Positions 33,467 through 45,254 of a stretch of DNA of 64,000 nt are shown here, piece by piece; within the stretch, counting starts at the first letter, position 1; every line of letters starts with the position of its first letter. This DNA comes from Pyrus communis (taxonomy: Eukaryota > Streptophyta > Magnoliopsida > Rosales > Rosaceae), in contig NC_084805.1 of the NCBI RefSeq assembly GCF_963583255.1, forward strand, positions 8,238,827 through 8,302,826. The letters run 5' to 3'. The notes beneath the pieces are model-generated. The model did no database searches, was not told where the DNA came from, and saw nothing but the letters and a program-made list of their open reading frames with translations. Both the position numbers and the translations under genes were made by a program.

Positions 33467-36400
33467 ATGCCTAAAATACTACCCACCATTATACTTGACA
33501 AAATGGCCCAAGACTTTTTCCTTGCATATCTCTCGGATGATTTCACTAAGTTTATTGTAAATTATAAAGTGAATAGATTCGATCATACTTTTAACGAGAT
33601 GATTGACATGTGCTGTAAATTTGAAAAATGTTTCAAAAAGGACAGTGGGAGTAAGAATGCAAAAACAAGGAAAAGGTTACATAAGAAGAAGGCAAAGAAA
33701 TCCAAAAGAACATGCTTTCATTGTGGAAAGGATGAACGTTGGAAGAAGAAATACAGGGTGCGCATTGCGAGCCTTATGACACGAACTTTTGAAGAGACTA
33801 TTTCGGTCATAGAAAGTGCTTTTACAGTGAGCTCCAATTCCTGGATATTTGATTCAGGCGCTAGTCAACATATCTGTAATACGATGCAGGGACTAGCAGA
33901 GAGCAAGACACTGCGCAATGGGGAGATAGTTGTGCGAGTTGGGAACGGCACTAAAATCTCTGCAAAAGCAATAGGCACCTATATGCTTAAACTACCCTCT
34001 GGGGAAGTCTTGGAACTTAAAAATTGTTTATATTTTCCTTCATGTATAAAGAATTTGATTTCTATCTCTAAGCTTTTACGAGATGGGCACTCAGTATTGT
34101 TTGACAAAATGAGTTGCACTTTATACTTGAACGGTCGTATTATCTCTCATGGTAATATGATAGAGGGACTTTTTCACCAAGAGACGAATAGTGGTTTGCA
34201 CTGTATTGAAAGCGGGAATACCTCAAAACCCAAAAGGGCTAGAGAAGAAGTTAATCAAGAAAAGATGTGGCATCTTAAACTTGGACATGTGAACCTTGAT
34301 AAGATTCGCAAGATGTCGAAAGACGGATATTTCCGCCCGTTAGGTAATGACCAGATGGGTACTTGTGAATGTTGCTTGAAAGGGAAGATGACCAAATCTC
34401 CATTCACTGGGAAAGGAGAGCGTGCCACTGAAATTCTAGGGTTAATCCACACTGACGTATGTGGACCTATGTCTACTACGTCGAGAGGAGGCTTCTCCTA
34501 CTATATCACATTCACCGACGATCACTCTCGGTTTGGCTATGTGTATCTTATGAAGTACAAGTCAGAATCCTTTGAAAGGTTCAAAGAATTCAAGAATGAA
34601 GTTGAGAAGCAAACTGGGAAACAGATAAAGATCCTAAGATCAGATCGAGGGGGTGAATATCTGAGTAATGAGTTCCTAGATTATCTCAAAGAGTGTGGAA
34701 TAATATCACAGCGGACTCCACCGGGAACTCCACAACTTAATGGAGTTTCTGAAAGGAGAAATCGAACCTTGATGAACATGGTTCGTTCTATGATGAGTTC
34801 CGCTGATCTACCAGTAACATTCTGGGGATGCGCTCTATATACAGCAGCTTACTTGCTAAATAGAGTACCTTCCAAATCAGTTTCACAAACGCCCTATGAG
34901 ATATGGCATGGAAGAAAGCCAAGTCTTAAGCATATTAAGATTTGGGGTTGTGAAGCATATGTCAAGAAGCTTGAAGCTACTAAGCTTGAAGCGAGATCAG
35001 TAAGGTGCTATTTTGTGGGATATCCTAGAGAAACTATGGGATATGAGTTCTACCATCCTGACGACCAGAAAGTCTTTGTCGCCAGAACTGCTATGTTCCT
35101 TGAGGAACAATTTGTTCTCAAAGGAACTATAAGTAAAACGATGGAAATTAATGAGATTAATGATGAACCACAAACAAGCACACGACATGTTGACAACCCT
35201 GTTCCTGAACCCCTAGCTCCACGTAAATCTGAACGGGTTAATAAGCCACCTAAGAGGTATGGCTTAGACAAAGACTTTGGGGAATTGTACCTTCTAGGTG
35301 ACAATGACACAAAGGAAGACCCTAGAGACTACTTTGAGGCAATGTCCGACATTGACTCAAAGAGATGGCAAGAAGCCATGAAATCCGAGATGGATTCCAT
35401 GTATCAAAATCAAGTCTGGACTCTTGTAGACCCTCCAGAAGGTATAGTACCTGTTGGAAACAAATGGATCTTCAAGAGGAAAATAGGCGTTGATGGGAAC
35501 GTGGAGACTTATAAGGCTAGACTAGTAGCCAAGGGTTACAGGCAAAGAGAAGGGATTGACTATGAAGAAACCTTTTCTCCTGTAGCCATGATTAAGTCCA
35601 TTCGGATTTTGCTTGCAATAGCTGCGTACCATGATTATGAAATCTGGCAAATGGACGTGAAGACAACCTTTCTGAACGGCTACCTAGAGGAAGAGCTTTA
35701 TATGGCTCAACCCGAAGGTTTCATGTCCAAGTCTGAAAAGACTAAGGTATGCAAACTTCAGAGGTCCATTTATGGACTTAAGCAAGCCTCCAGGAGCTGG
35801 AACATTCGTTTTGATACTGAAATCAAATCGTTTGGTTTTACTCAAAACGAAGACGACAATTGTGTTTATCAAAAGGTCGTTGGGGAAGCAGTTGTATTCC
35901 TAGTGTTATATGTAGATGACATATTACTATTCGGGAATGACACTGCAGTACTTTCTTCTGTAAAAGTGTGGTTGTCCAAAACCTTCCACATGAAAGATTT
36001 AGGAGATGCATCTTATGTACTTGGGATAAAGCTCTATCGTGATAGATCCAGAAAATTAATTGGATTATCCCAATCTATGTACATTGATAAGGTGCTAAGT
36101 AGGTTCCAGATGGAGCAATCTAAGAAAGGTATTCTTCCTGTAGGACATGGAATTCATCTTTCTAAGTCCATGGGACCTAAGACTCCTGAAGAGATACGGC
36201 ATATGAATATGATTCCTTATGCTTCCGCCATAGGAAGTCTTATGTATGCCATGATATGCACAAGGCCTGATATCGCATATGCTGTGAGCATTACTAGTCG
36301 ATATCAATCTAACCCAGGATCAGAACACTGGGCAGCTGTCAAGACGGTCCTTAAGTACTTAAGAAGAACTAAGGACATGTTCCTCATTTATGGAGGAGCG

Positions 36401-36898
36401 ACAGAGTTGCGAATGGAAGGCTATACAGACGCAGATTTCCAATCTGACGTCGATGATAGAAGTTCCAACTCCGGATATGTATTCACTCTGAATGGTGGGG
36501 CTGTCAGCTGGAAAAGCAAGAAACAAAGTGTAATTGCTGATTCCACGACAGAGGCTGAATATGTCGCTGCAGCTGAAGCCGGCAAAGAAGCGTTCTGGAT
36601 GAAGAAGTTCATCAATGAACTTGGAGTGGTTCCAACCATTACATCACCAGTAACTTTGTACTGTGATAATAGTGGGGCGATAGCTCAAGCCAAGGAACCC
36701 AGGGCACATCAAAAGAACAAGCATTTTGATAGGCGCTTTAATATCATTAGAAGATATGCTGCCGAGGGGAAAGTTAACATCCTCAAAGTTGCTTCAGCCG
36801 ATAACGTAGCAGATCCACTAACGAAGCCAATGTCTCAAATCCAACTTGACCGTCATATGGAAAAGATGGGTATTAGATACATGGGAAGATGGCTTTGA
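33467..36898 (+). CDS. Copia polyprotein: partial gag, protease, integrase, RT, RNase H (1143 aa)
   Basis: A single open frame has domains in copia order. The C-terminal gag has a damaged zinc knuckle: C83 and C86 are kept, but the expected His and last Cys are Arg91 and Tyr96. The protease active site DSGAS is at 129-133. The pre-integrase block contains MWHLKLGH. The integrase catalytic triad is Asp330, Asp393 and Glu429 (the D-35-E spacing is intact). The RT active site YVDD is at 815-818. RNase H has TEAEY near 1028-1032 and the CDN motif with Asp1067. The frame ends just before the purine tract and 3' LTR. Enzymatic parts look intact, but with a damaged knuckle and no full gag the element is probably not self-sufficient. 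The ATG at 33467 lies within gag-derived sequence and may not be a real start. Confidence 0.88.
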   Translation: MPKILPTIILDKMAQDFFLAYLSDDFTKFIVNYKVNRFDHTFNEMIDMCCKFEKCFKKDSGSKNAKTRKRLHKKKAKKSKRTCFHCGKDERWKKKYRVRIASLMTRTFEETISVIESAFTVSSNSWIFDSGASQHICNTMQGLAESKTLRNGEIVVRVGNGTKISAKAIGTYMLKLPSGEVLELKNCLYFPSCIKNLISISKLLRDGHSVLFDKMSCTLYLNGRIISHGNMIEGLFHQETNSGLHCIESGNTSKPKRAREEVNQEKMWHLKLGHVNLDKIRKMSKDGYFRPLGNDQMGTCECCLKGKMTKSPFTGKGERATEILGLIHTDVCGPMSTTSRGGFSYYITFTDDHSRFGYVYLMKYKSESFERFKEFKNEVEKQTGKQIKILRSDRGGEYLSNEFLDYLKECGIISQRTPPGTPQLNGVSERRNRTLMNMVRSMMSSADLPVTFWGCALYTAAYLLNRVPSKSVSQTPYEIWHGRKPSLKHIKIWGCEAYVKKLEATKLEARSVRCYFVGYPRETMGYEFYHPDDQKVFVARTAMFLEEQFVLKGTISKTMEINEINDEPQTSTRHVDNPVPEPLAPRKSERVNKPPKRYGLDKDFGELYLLGDNDTKEDPRDYFEAMSDIDSKRWQEAMKSEMDSMYQNQVWTLVDPPEGIVPVGNKWIFKRKIGVDGNVETYKARLVAKGYRQREGIDYEETFSPVAMIKSIRILLAIAAYHDYEIWQMDVKTTFLNGYLEEELYMAQPEGFMSKSEKTKVCKLQRSIYGLKQASRSWNIRFDTEIKSFGFTQNEDDNCVYQKVVGEAVVFLVLYVDDILLFGNDTAVLSSVKVWLSKTFHMKDLGDASYVLGIKLYRDRSRKLIGLSQSMYIDKVLSRFQMEQSKKGILPVGHGIHLSKSMGPKTPEEIRHMNMIPYASAIGSLMYAMICTRPDIAYAVSITSRYQSNPGSEHWAAVKTVLKYLRRTKDMFLIYGGATELRMEGYTDADFQSDVDDRSSNSGYVFTLNGGAVSWKSKKQSVIADSTTEAEYVAAAEAGKEAFWMKKFINELGVVPTITSPVTLYCDNSGAIAQAKEPRAHQKNKHFDRRFNIIRRYAAEGKVNILKVASADNVADPLTKPMSQIQLDRHMEKMGIRYMGRWL

Positions 36899-36913
36899 GT
36901 GCAAGTGGGAGAT

Positions 36914-38712
36914 TGTTGGAAGTATGCCCACAAAGCCACTCATTTGATGTAATAGCTTTTTGGAATACTTATTGTGTTAAACTTTTATATGTTTAATAGA
37001 GGGCAAAGCTTATTGTTAATCACCATTTATAGTATCTTGTGTTTAAGCAATAAGGGAATCCAAGGAATGTATTTGATCTAAGAAACAAGTGATTTAAGTT
37101 AGTTAAATTGACGAGACCTTTCTCTTATGTTCATTCCTAAAACGTTCCTAGCCATAGGATTGCCAATTGGGCATTGACAATCCGCTAAGGTTAGTATGTG
37201 TTATGTCGACTCAAGCGTGAGTATGAATTAGTCTCAAGTCATTTGGTGTTGGACACTAAGGTAAACACATAGGTGCTCGAAAGAGTAATCGAGTACACTG
37301 AACAACGATCAAACGAGAGTTCGAACATACATGTCATGTGAGAACTCAATAGTTGCAATATGCAAAGTAGTCCTTTGACCTGAGGCATCATTGATGTCTA
37401 ATGGTTAGGTCCTTGATCTTTGATTATGTCAACGGCATTCCATTGGAGTGTCCACGGCATTGTTGGGGTCAAGCTATCTAGTCATGTAGGCATATGAATG
37501 CACAACAAGGGATCTCTAACCTTCCATGGTGGAAGGTTGTTCCAAATCTTATTCAATTGAATCATATAGAGAAATATCACATTGGATAGTAGACATGAAA
37601 CAAACTATCACTTAAACAATGTGATTAAGAGTATTGTATTAGAGAAGGACCGTATTGCATTGTAGTTGTAACTGGATAGGTTCTTCAACCACTTCTACTT
37701 AGCTTGGGTAACCATGACATGCTGCTAGGCGTCACCCATGGTTTGTGGAAGCCCTAAAGATTAGCAAACACTAATTTTAAGGGAGAATTGAAATGTGGTT
37801 TCAATTCACAATCGATCGTTAAGAGTAACATCGCCCACTACCTCGCTAATTGGAACCTAATGGATCATACACCGAGTAAGGATATAAGTGAAGAAATTAT
37901 ATGAAATGGATAAGCAATTAAATGGTTTAATTGAAGAATGGTCAAGATTAATTAAATAGTTAATTAATTATACGAAACGTTCGTATTGGGCGTTTAAGTT
38001 AGTTTTGGGCTTCGGGGCACAAAAACGTTTTGGTCCACAAGGCCCATTATGTTTAAGTTGTATGACAACTAAAACAAAATGGGCAATTAAGCCCAATAAC
38101 AAATGGAGGCCGGCCATATCAAGGGTAGTGGGAATTTTTGCTTAATTGCAAGTTTGTCACTAACCTAAGAGATGAAGTATAAAGTCATCTTTATAGCTTT
38201 GTTTCTAATTAGGGTTTTCTAATTGAATTTGGGTGAAACATATTCTCTCATTTTCTACATAGAGGCCGGCCACTTAGGGGAGGAACATCTAGCAATCTTC
38301 TTCCCTAAGTCATCCATTTCATCTTCACACTACATCTTTGGTGTGGAGACTTAGAGACACCAAACCTTTGGTGTTTTTGGAGAACAAATCCTCAAATCCT
38401 CAAAGAAGAAAAGGAGCACTAAAAGGGAGGAAATCACAAGGAAGATCCAAGGAGCAAGGAGGTGACTTGAAGGCCCTCCACTTGGGTGAATCCCTTGTGT
38501 GATCAAGGATGAGCTTCAAGGGTAAAGAATCTCTAAATTCTTATTCTCTTTAATATTGTTAAAGAGTCTTATGGTTCACCATATACTAGGCTTTGAAAGT
38601 CATGGGTTTTATGAATTGTTTTTGAATGCATGCCTACTTTAAAGTGTTATTAGTATGCCTATGTATTCAAATGTTCTTACATGTTCTTAGCTAGGACAAA
38701 ATTTTTCCTTCA
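36914..38712 (+). repeat. 3' LTR of the young copia
   Basis: 1799 bp. The 58-bp loss lies between two GGAAGG hexamers, typical of slippage or microhomology repair. A 3-bp TTC/CTT unit is also lost. Confidence 0.92.
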
Positions 38713-41557
38713 GTTTGGTGGTACAAATGCTGAGTTATATGATGATTGCTCTCTGTCAAACTTAGTAGCCAAGATACCAATGAAAGGAAATAGAAGTTTT
38801 CCCTTGAAACTCTAACCTTAGATGCAAATCACTCTAAAAGATGGTGTGTGTCAATCATCCATGATTTGGCACAGAAGACTAGGACACTTGAATATGGGCA
38901 ATCTGAGGCAACTCAAAGAACATGATATGGTGCTGGGATTGCCTGAACTCAAAGTGACAGATGAGATATGTGAAGGATGTGCTTTTAGGAAGCATTGCAG
39001 AGATGCATTTCCAAAGGAACATCATGGAGGGCATCTCTTCCTTTAGAACTTGTTCATTCTGACATCTGTGGACCTATGCAAACTCCTACAAAGGCTGGGA
39101 ATAGGTATTTTCTTACCTTTATAGATGATTGCACAAGAATGTGTTGGGTCTATTTCTTGAGATATAAGTCAGAAGTGTTTGGTGTATTCAAAAAATTTAA
39201 AGGCAATGTTGAATTACAAAGTGGATATTATTTGAAGAAGTTAAGGAGTGATAGAGGAGAAGAGTATACATATGTTGAATTTAGTGAGTTCTGTGAAGAA
39301 ATTGGCATGTAAAGACAGCTCACAGTTACTTATACACCACAACAAAATGGTGTAGTTGAAAGGAAGAACAAAACAATAGTAGAAATGGTAAAATGCATGA
39401 TGATTGCAAAAAAAGGTTCCATTTGAATTTTGGACTGAAGCTATCAACACAGCAATGTACATCTTGAATAGGTGTCCCACTAAGTCTCTTGACAAAAAAA
39501 AAACTCCTTTTGAGGCTTATAGTGGAAGGAAGCTTGGAATCGAGCACTTAAAAGTCTTTGGTTCTGTATGTTATGCCATCTGAGAAACAAGTTGGATGAA
39601 ACCAGTGTTAAATGCATTTTCTTGGGGTATGGTACATGTGAGAAAGGTTATAGACTTTATGACCTCGACTCAAAGAAGATGATTGTATCAATGGATGTTA
39701 TATTTGATGAAAATGCTTTCTGGGATCGAAAATGTCAATCTGAGAAGAGTATCAATGTACCAATAACTAATGTAGATCTTTGTGAACAAAGGGAAAAAGG
39801 GAGTTCAAGTGACAGATGTGATGTAAGTGATGAGTCTCTGATACCAGCATCTGAAACTTGTGAATCAATTGAAAATGGTTTAAGATTGGTCCCAATGAAG
39901 AATAGCACGGATCCCCAAGAGTATGATCACACCCCACTGAAATTCAAGAGTTTGAAATAAGTGTATGCAAAGTGTAATCTGTGTATAGTTGAGCCTAAGA
40001 GTTTTGACAAGGCAGCCAAAGATGAGTCATGGCAAAAGGCAATGGAGGCAGAAATTGCTATGATAGAGAAGAACTACACTTAGGAACTTGTTGACAGACC
40101 ATTTGATAAACCAGTAGTTGGTGTCAAGTGGATTTACAAGACAAAATTGAACCTAGATGGATCTATACAGAAGAATAAGGCAAGATTGGTTGCAAAGGGG
40201 TACTCTCAAAAGCCTGGGGTTGATTTCAATGAGACATTTGCCCCCAAGGATTGATACCATTAGAACTCTAATTGGCTTAGCTATATAGAAAAGGTGGAAT
40301 TTGTTCCAACGTGATGTGAAATTTGCATTTTTGAATGGGGTTCTAAATGAAGAGGTGTATATGGATTAGCCACTTGGATTTGTGATTGCAATTAAGGAAG
40401 ACAAGGTTTACAAGCTCAAGAAGGCCTTAAATGGTTTGAAACAGGCACCAAGGACTTGGTATAAAGAGATTGACTCTTATTTTTGTAATGTTGGCTTTCA
40501 TATAAGTCCAAGTGAGGCAACTATTTACATCAAGGCAACTGAGGCAGGAATTCTCATTGTTTCCTTGTATGTGGATGTTCCCATCGGAGCCTCCACTTGC
40601 CAAATTAAATATGTAAAAAATAATAATAAATAAAATTTCCTCTTCTTATATGGATTTTTTTATTGACATTCTACAAAACGTTGAACGCACACTCGACATT
40701 AAAATTTAATATTAAATGACTTATGTACCATATTATGAGTTGCATCACTTCTTGGGGCTTGGAGTAATTCAAACAGAAGATTGTATCTTTCTGCATCAAA
40801 ATAAATATGCAAGGACCTTGCTAGAGAAGTTTGGATTGAAGGATTGCAATCCTGTTGCAACTCCACTTGCAGCAAATGAAAAAATTAAGCAAAGTTGATG
40901 GAATTGAGATGGTAGTCTTTATAGAAAGATTGTTGGTAGTCTGTTAATTTAACAGCTAAAAGACCTGATATTATGTTTGCTGCAAGTTTGCTAGCAAGAC
41001 ATGCATAATCTAACCAGAAAGCACATGGGAACTGCAAAGAGGGTGCTGAGGTATATCCAAGGAACGCTGGACTATGGAATTGCATATGAGAAAGGCAAAG
41101 ATGTTGTGCTTATTGGCTATTGCGACAGTGACTGGGCAGGGAGTGAAGATGACATGAAGAGTACTTCGGGTTATGCTTCAATTTTGGTTCTGGAGCATTT
41201 CTTGGGCCTCAATCAAGCAAAGTAGTGTAGCATTGTCCACTGCAGAGGCTAAGTATGTAAGTTCTGCAGAAGCAACTGCACAAGTCATCTGGTTAAGGTT
41301 TGTTCTCTCATACTTTGGTGAGGAACAAATGGAGCCAACTCAAATTTTATGTGATAACACCTCTGCCATAGAAATTTAGAAGAATCCAGTGGCACATCAC
41401 AAGACAAAGCATATCAACAAAAGGTTTCATTTTATCAGAGATGCATTGCAGAAAGGTGAGATTTATGCACATATATTTACAAAGGCCTTGGCAAGGGATT
41501 GATTGAGTACTTGAGGAAAGCTTTGAGGGTGATTTATGCTAAACACTTAGAAGGGAG
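38713..41557 (+). pseudogene. Old copia element, integrase, RT and RNase H part
   Basis: It continues the frame interrupted at 29569. The pre-integrase block is MIWHRRLGHLNMGNL, the integrase pieces include LVHSDICGP and LRSDRGEEY, then QQNGVVERKNKT. RT pieces include [15 protein letters not shown] and SLYVDV. RNase H includes LSTAEAKYVSSAEA and CDNTSAIEI. It has many stops and frameshifts. The RT core is broken after YVD at about 40576, where about 135 bp of unrelated AT-rich sequence replaces the motif before homology resumes near 40730. Purine tract GAAGGGAG precedes the LTR. Confidence 0.82.
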
Positions 41558-41931
41558 TGTTAGTGTGTAAGTGTATTAGCAGAAATAGGTTTAGTCATTT
41601 TGCTTGTTTTAATCAGAGCCATTGGATCATATTCCAAATGGATATTCTAGATTAAGTTAGAGTAAGTAATGTTGTGCAACACATGTTACTATCTCATAGG
41701 ATAGATGACATGGAAGGCTGAGATCATTTCTTTCTATTAGAGGAGAGAGAGTGGCTTCATTCCTTTCAGTTGCAAAGGTAATACTCCGATTGCTTTGTGT
41801 AGAGAATGAGAATGAATAAACTCAGTGAAGCTCTCATCACTGTGTTTTTCTCTCTTCGACAATCATCTTCTTTTCTCCTAGAAATTTATACAAACTCCAT
41901 TAAATCACAGCACAAAACCTATATTCTAACA
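41558..41931 (+). repeat. 3' LTR of the old copia
   Basis: 374 bp, starting TGTTAGTGTG and ending TTCTAACA, so the tips are inverted repeats (TGTTAG/CTAACA). It contains an AATGAATAAA polyadenylation-like stretch near 41811. The 5' LTR is missing. It abuts the 3' flank of the CDCA7-like pseudogene. Confidence 0.75.
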
Positions 41932-42100
41932 AACTTTTCCACTGCAGGATCAGGAACTGCACAAAACGGCTATAGCTGCACTAGATTGGTCGCCACCAAA
42001 GAGGAATTTATTTGAGCAAAAGGCGTTTGGTATCTCCCAACCTTCATGAATTGATCGGAGACTAGTCTGTATTATGAGCAGGCTATAATCCACTAAAGTT

Positions 42101-44535
42101 TTAATTCCTGCTCAGCCTTGTACTCCTCAGCTTTTTATTTGCCTCACCATCAACTGCAACACCCTCAGCAACACCATCCGTGTTACCCACATCATTGTCA
42201 CCAACATGCTCGCTAGCATCAAGGCTACAGCCTGTCCCTGAAGATTCATCATGTGAAAAGGGCTCCAATGAAGGTGTTGATCCCTCTGAAACAACCTCTT
42301 CACCTGCGGTTTCTGAGTTTGTTGGGGCATGGAGGGTTTGAATAAGATAGTGTGCCACGGACTTGTATCCCAGTTTTACAACCTGATAAGATAACAAAAT
42401 TTAGCCATGGGTTCATTTAATTAGTTGCATTGGTCTTTCGCTTCCATTATGTACCAAAACCCTGGTTCCCAAACTATGTACTGAACAAATATATGTAGAT
42501 ATGCACTCAAGTGTATGTGTGCGTGTAATTTTGTATGTTTGTGCCTGTGTTCTATAGTAATGCGTGCTTTTCTCTTCATGGGAGTAGCTCAGTAAGGATG
42601 GGAGGGTTCACCTTTCCATACACATCACCAGTTGGTTCCCACCCCTTTGATTGACGGCAGAGACGGCAGTTGCAGGATGCCCCGACAAACAGGACATGTC
42701 CAATCAGGATTTTCGCTGGCTTCAATCACAGTCTCTCCATATCTATGGAACACGGCAAAATACAATGCATAAGACCACAACATTGATTAAAAAACAAATA
42801 AAATTTGCTTCTGGCAACATCAAAATTATTGAGAAGTGTAATGTTGTCTTGTTGTCAGTTGTCTTCAAGGTACATGTACAATCTTTTCATTAATTACACG
42901 TTTTCGGTAAGAACTGGAACATAAAAAATAATAAGAAATCAACTTTTATGAAAAAATTTACCTCATGTATAAGCAATATCCACAAAACTGCCCTTGGACC
43001 AAGTCACATTTCCAGCACTGTGTATGATGCCCGAGAGTTTTCTGCCTGCAAGGAAGTATGTTATCTCCAAACATATTTACCAAGTGAAAGGACACATTTA
43101 AGTAACATGAAATTAAGCTGAAATAAAACACGATGAATGTATTGTACGGGTACATAATGAACCCAGTACAGCAGTTAATTTAAGAACTTCTGCTATACAT
43201 TTGAGAAGGTAACTTCTTCCCTTGGGTTATTAATCATATGTATAAGCTTTCTCCCTTAAACAAAAGAGACTACTTACACGTATAAAAGAATAGTCCATGC
43301 ATGCATAAAAATTGTGTGAGAACCAGCCAATGTATGTTAAAACTCAGAGAAGAGTACAAGAACAAATCCACTAGAAGAGCATTTGACTGAAATTTTCAAT
43401 TGGAAGCATAATTTGCGTGGCGATGAGTCGATGACAAAACTTTATTAAGTGCTACATTTTCAACTATCCGTATAAGCAATCTGTTGAAATGAAAGCCTAA
43501 AGCCGAAACAGACAACATAGTTGAAATGGTTCTAACTTCTAAAGTGGTTGTGGAGTAAAAGGACATAAAAATGGAAAACGTTAAGATAAATGTAAAGCTT
43601 GACATATTCACAAATAAAAAAACAAGAAAACCGCTAGGACGGTGATATACATGGGTTTGAGATTCTCATTAGAATCAGAATGAAATCTACTGGCGCTCAG
43701 GCAATCCTTTAACGACAATGACTCAAAATGTCAAACAGGCCGCCAATTGACAGAACGTCGTTGGTCTATGGAACATGACTTGACTAAAATTGTGACATGT
43801 TCAAATTCTACTCCTCGTTAAAAAACATTATTACCAGCTAGTCAACAAAGTTAGCTCAACTAATTTGTATAAACTATCAAGTAAGAAACCTTATCAGGGC
43901 TTCGAAGAAATTTGCAACGATCATTATTATGCCTATACTAAAATAAACATAACACGTTCTATCAGACAACAAAAATAAACATCAGAAATCGTATATTTCG
44001 ATTAATTTAGAAACCCATCAAATGCACGATGACCTACCTGCATTGGTGGCAAAATTCTCCCTTAACCAGATCGTAAATGCGGCTCCCATCTTCGCCATAG
44101 TCATCAACACCCAGCTCCCAGTTTTCGACACAATCCCCCAACAGATTTTCATGCTCCTCTGGACAAATATCTGGCTTTGACCCTTCCTTTATAAAAATTT
44201 CAACACTCGTCTTTGTTTTTGTACTACCAACACGCCTCTTTGGGCTCTTTGGATTCTCGTCTTTCTTCACAGGCCTCTTCTTTTGCACATAATCTACTGG
44301 AGCCACAGTCTTCAACCTAACAAAAACCCGAAAACCAGAAACCCCTTATTTTAAAAAAATAAAAATCCTTCAAAGATGCAAACTTTGCCACATTTTCTTT
44401 TCCATTTTCTCGGCATCCAAACAAGAGAGAAAGTGGATTACCTGGACTAGCGCCTGGGGCAGCCAGAAACGAGAAGTGGGTTGTGGGTTTTGGGTCGCTA
44501 GGGACGTTTTGGGGCTGCAGCTTCGGTCTTAAGCT
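42101..44535 (-). pseudogene. CDCA7-like zinc-finger gene copy, truncated and frameshifted
   Basis: It matches the intact copy at 49752-52311 exon by exon. Exon 1 remnant ends at a donor near 44442, exon 2 is 44316-44038, exon 3 43045-42962, exon 4 42742-42612 and exon 5 42382-42101. Damage: homology stops at about 44535, so the start and most of exon 1 are gone. A TAG stop replaces a Tyr codon in exon 1 (plus positions 44498-44500). Exon 4 is 131 bp against 130 bp in the intact copy because of one extra base in the GGCATCC stretch, which destroys the last cysteine motifs and leads to an early stop. In exon 3 FCGDC has become FCGYC. Introns and the 3' flank are still similar, so the duplication is not ancient. 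A truncated protein from exon 2 onward cannot be excluded. Confidence 0.85.
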
Positions 44536-44539
44536 AGCC

Positions 44540-45250
44540 GGCTAGCAACTTTCTTTCTTGATACCATAAAATTGAGGTAGATCTACCACTTTACCTCCAT
44601 TTATGTATACACTTATACTCTCTTTTTATTCTTTTTGCTTTTAATTCTTTTTTCTTACATATTTTTATTCCAAAGATCCTCCTACATTTTGTTTGTACGT
44701 TTAATACTTAATACATAAAATGATATAAGCTATATATTATAAAAAAGGCTCACTCTTATTAATTTAAAAAAAAAAATTAATACATCATATATATTTTTTC
44801 CTAACTTAAACCTGTTTATTGGGTTTTAGCAAAAAAAAAAAAAAAAAAACAAAAATATTAAACTTTCTTTATGACTCAGATTACAAATTTTATAGTCCTA
44901 AAATGCCCTTATTATGTGATTGAAAATTTGATTGTGTTTGATTGTAAGTTATTGCAATTTAGCTAATTAATGATTGTTTTGAATTCCATAAAAATTAAAA
45001 TTTCAAAATGATTTAACGTTCATGGGTATTGGTGGGTGGAATTTTTAAATAATTTTTTTCAATATTGTATGATACTAATTTACCAATTGGTGCTAGGTAA
45101 ATTGTTGTGTTGTACTTCAAAATCAAATTATTTCAAAGGGCGAAGTGGGAGTTTGTATCATTCAACGGATGAAATTAAGATAAAAGAACTTAGCTAATCC
45201 AACAAACGGTTTATAAGTGATGAAATCTAATTTTATTAGAATTTGAACTT
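44540..45250. other. AT-rich intergenic stretch, nothing identified
   Basis: A/T-rich with short homopolymer runs (for example A at about 44831-44850). No gene or repeat border was recognised. Confidence 0.45.
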
Positions 45251-45254
45251 TTTT

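Larger units (their letters stand above)
29570..38712 (+). mobile_element. Young Ty1/copia retrotransposon nested in an older copia
   Basis: The 5' LTR is 29570-31429 (1860 bp) and the 3' LTR 36914-38712 (1799 bp), both starting TGTTGGAAGTATGCCC and ending TTTTTCCTTCA. The TSD GTTTG is perfect (29565-29569 and 38713-38717). A primer-site-like TGGTATCAAGAGC follows the 5' LTR (31432-31444) and a purine tract (CAAGTGGGAGAT, 36902-36913) precedes the 3' LTR. By eye the LTRs differ by about five substitutions plus two deletions (58 bp and 3 bp) that account for the whole 61-bp length difference. The insertion is therefore recent. The long LTRs and RT sequence suggest the Angela/Tork group. Confidence 0.93.

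Noticed and set aside
42651..42893. Plus-strand frame over CDCA7 pseudogene exon 4
   Set aside because: It is the antisense shadow of the exon; the same antisense shadow is seen at the intact copy (50358-50549).
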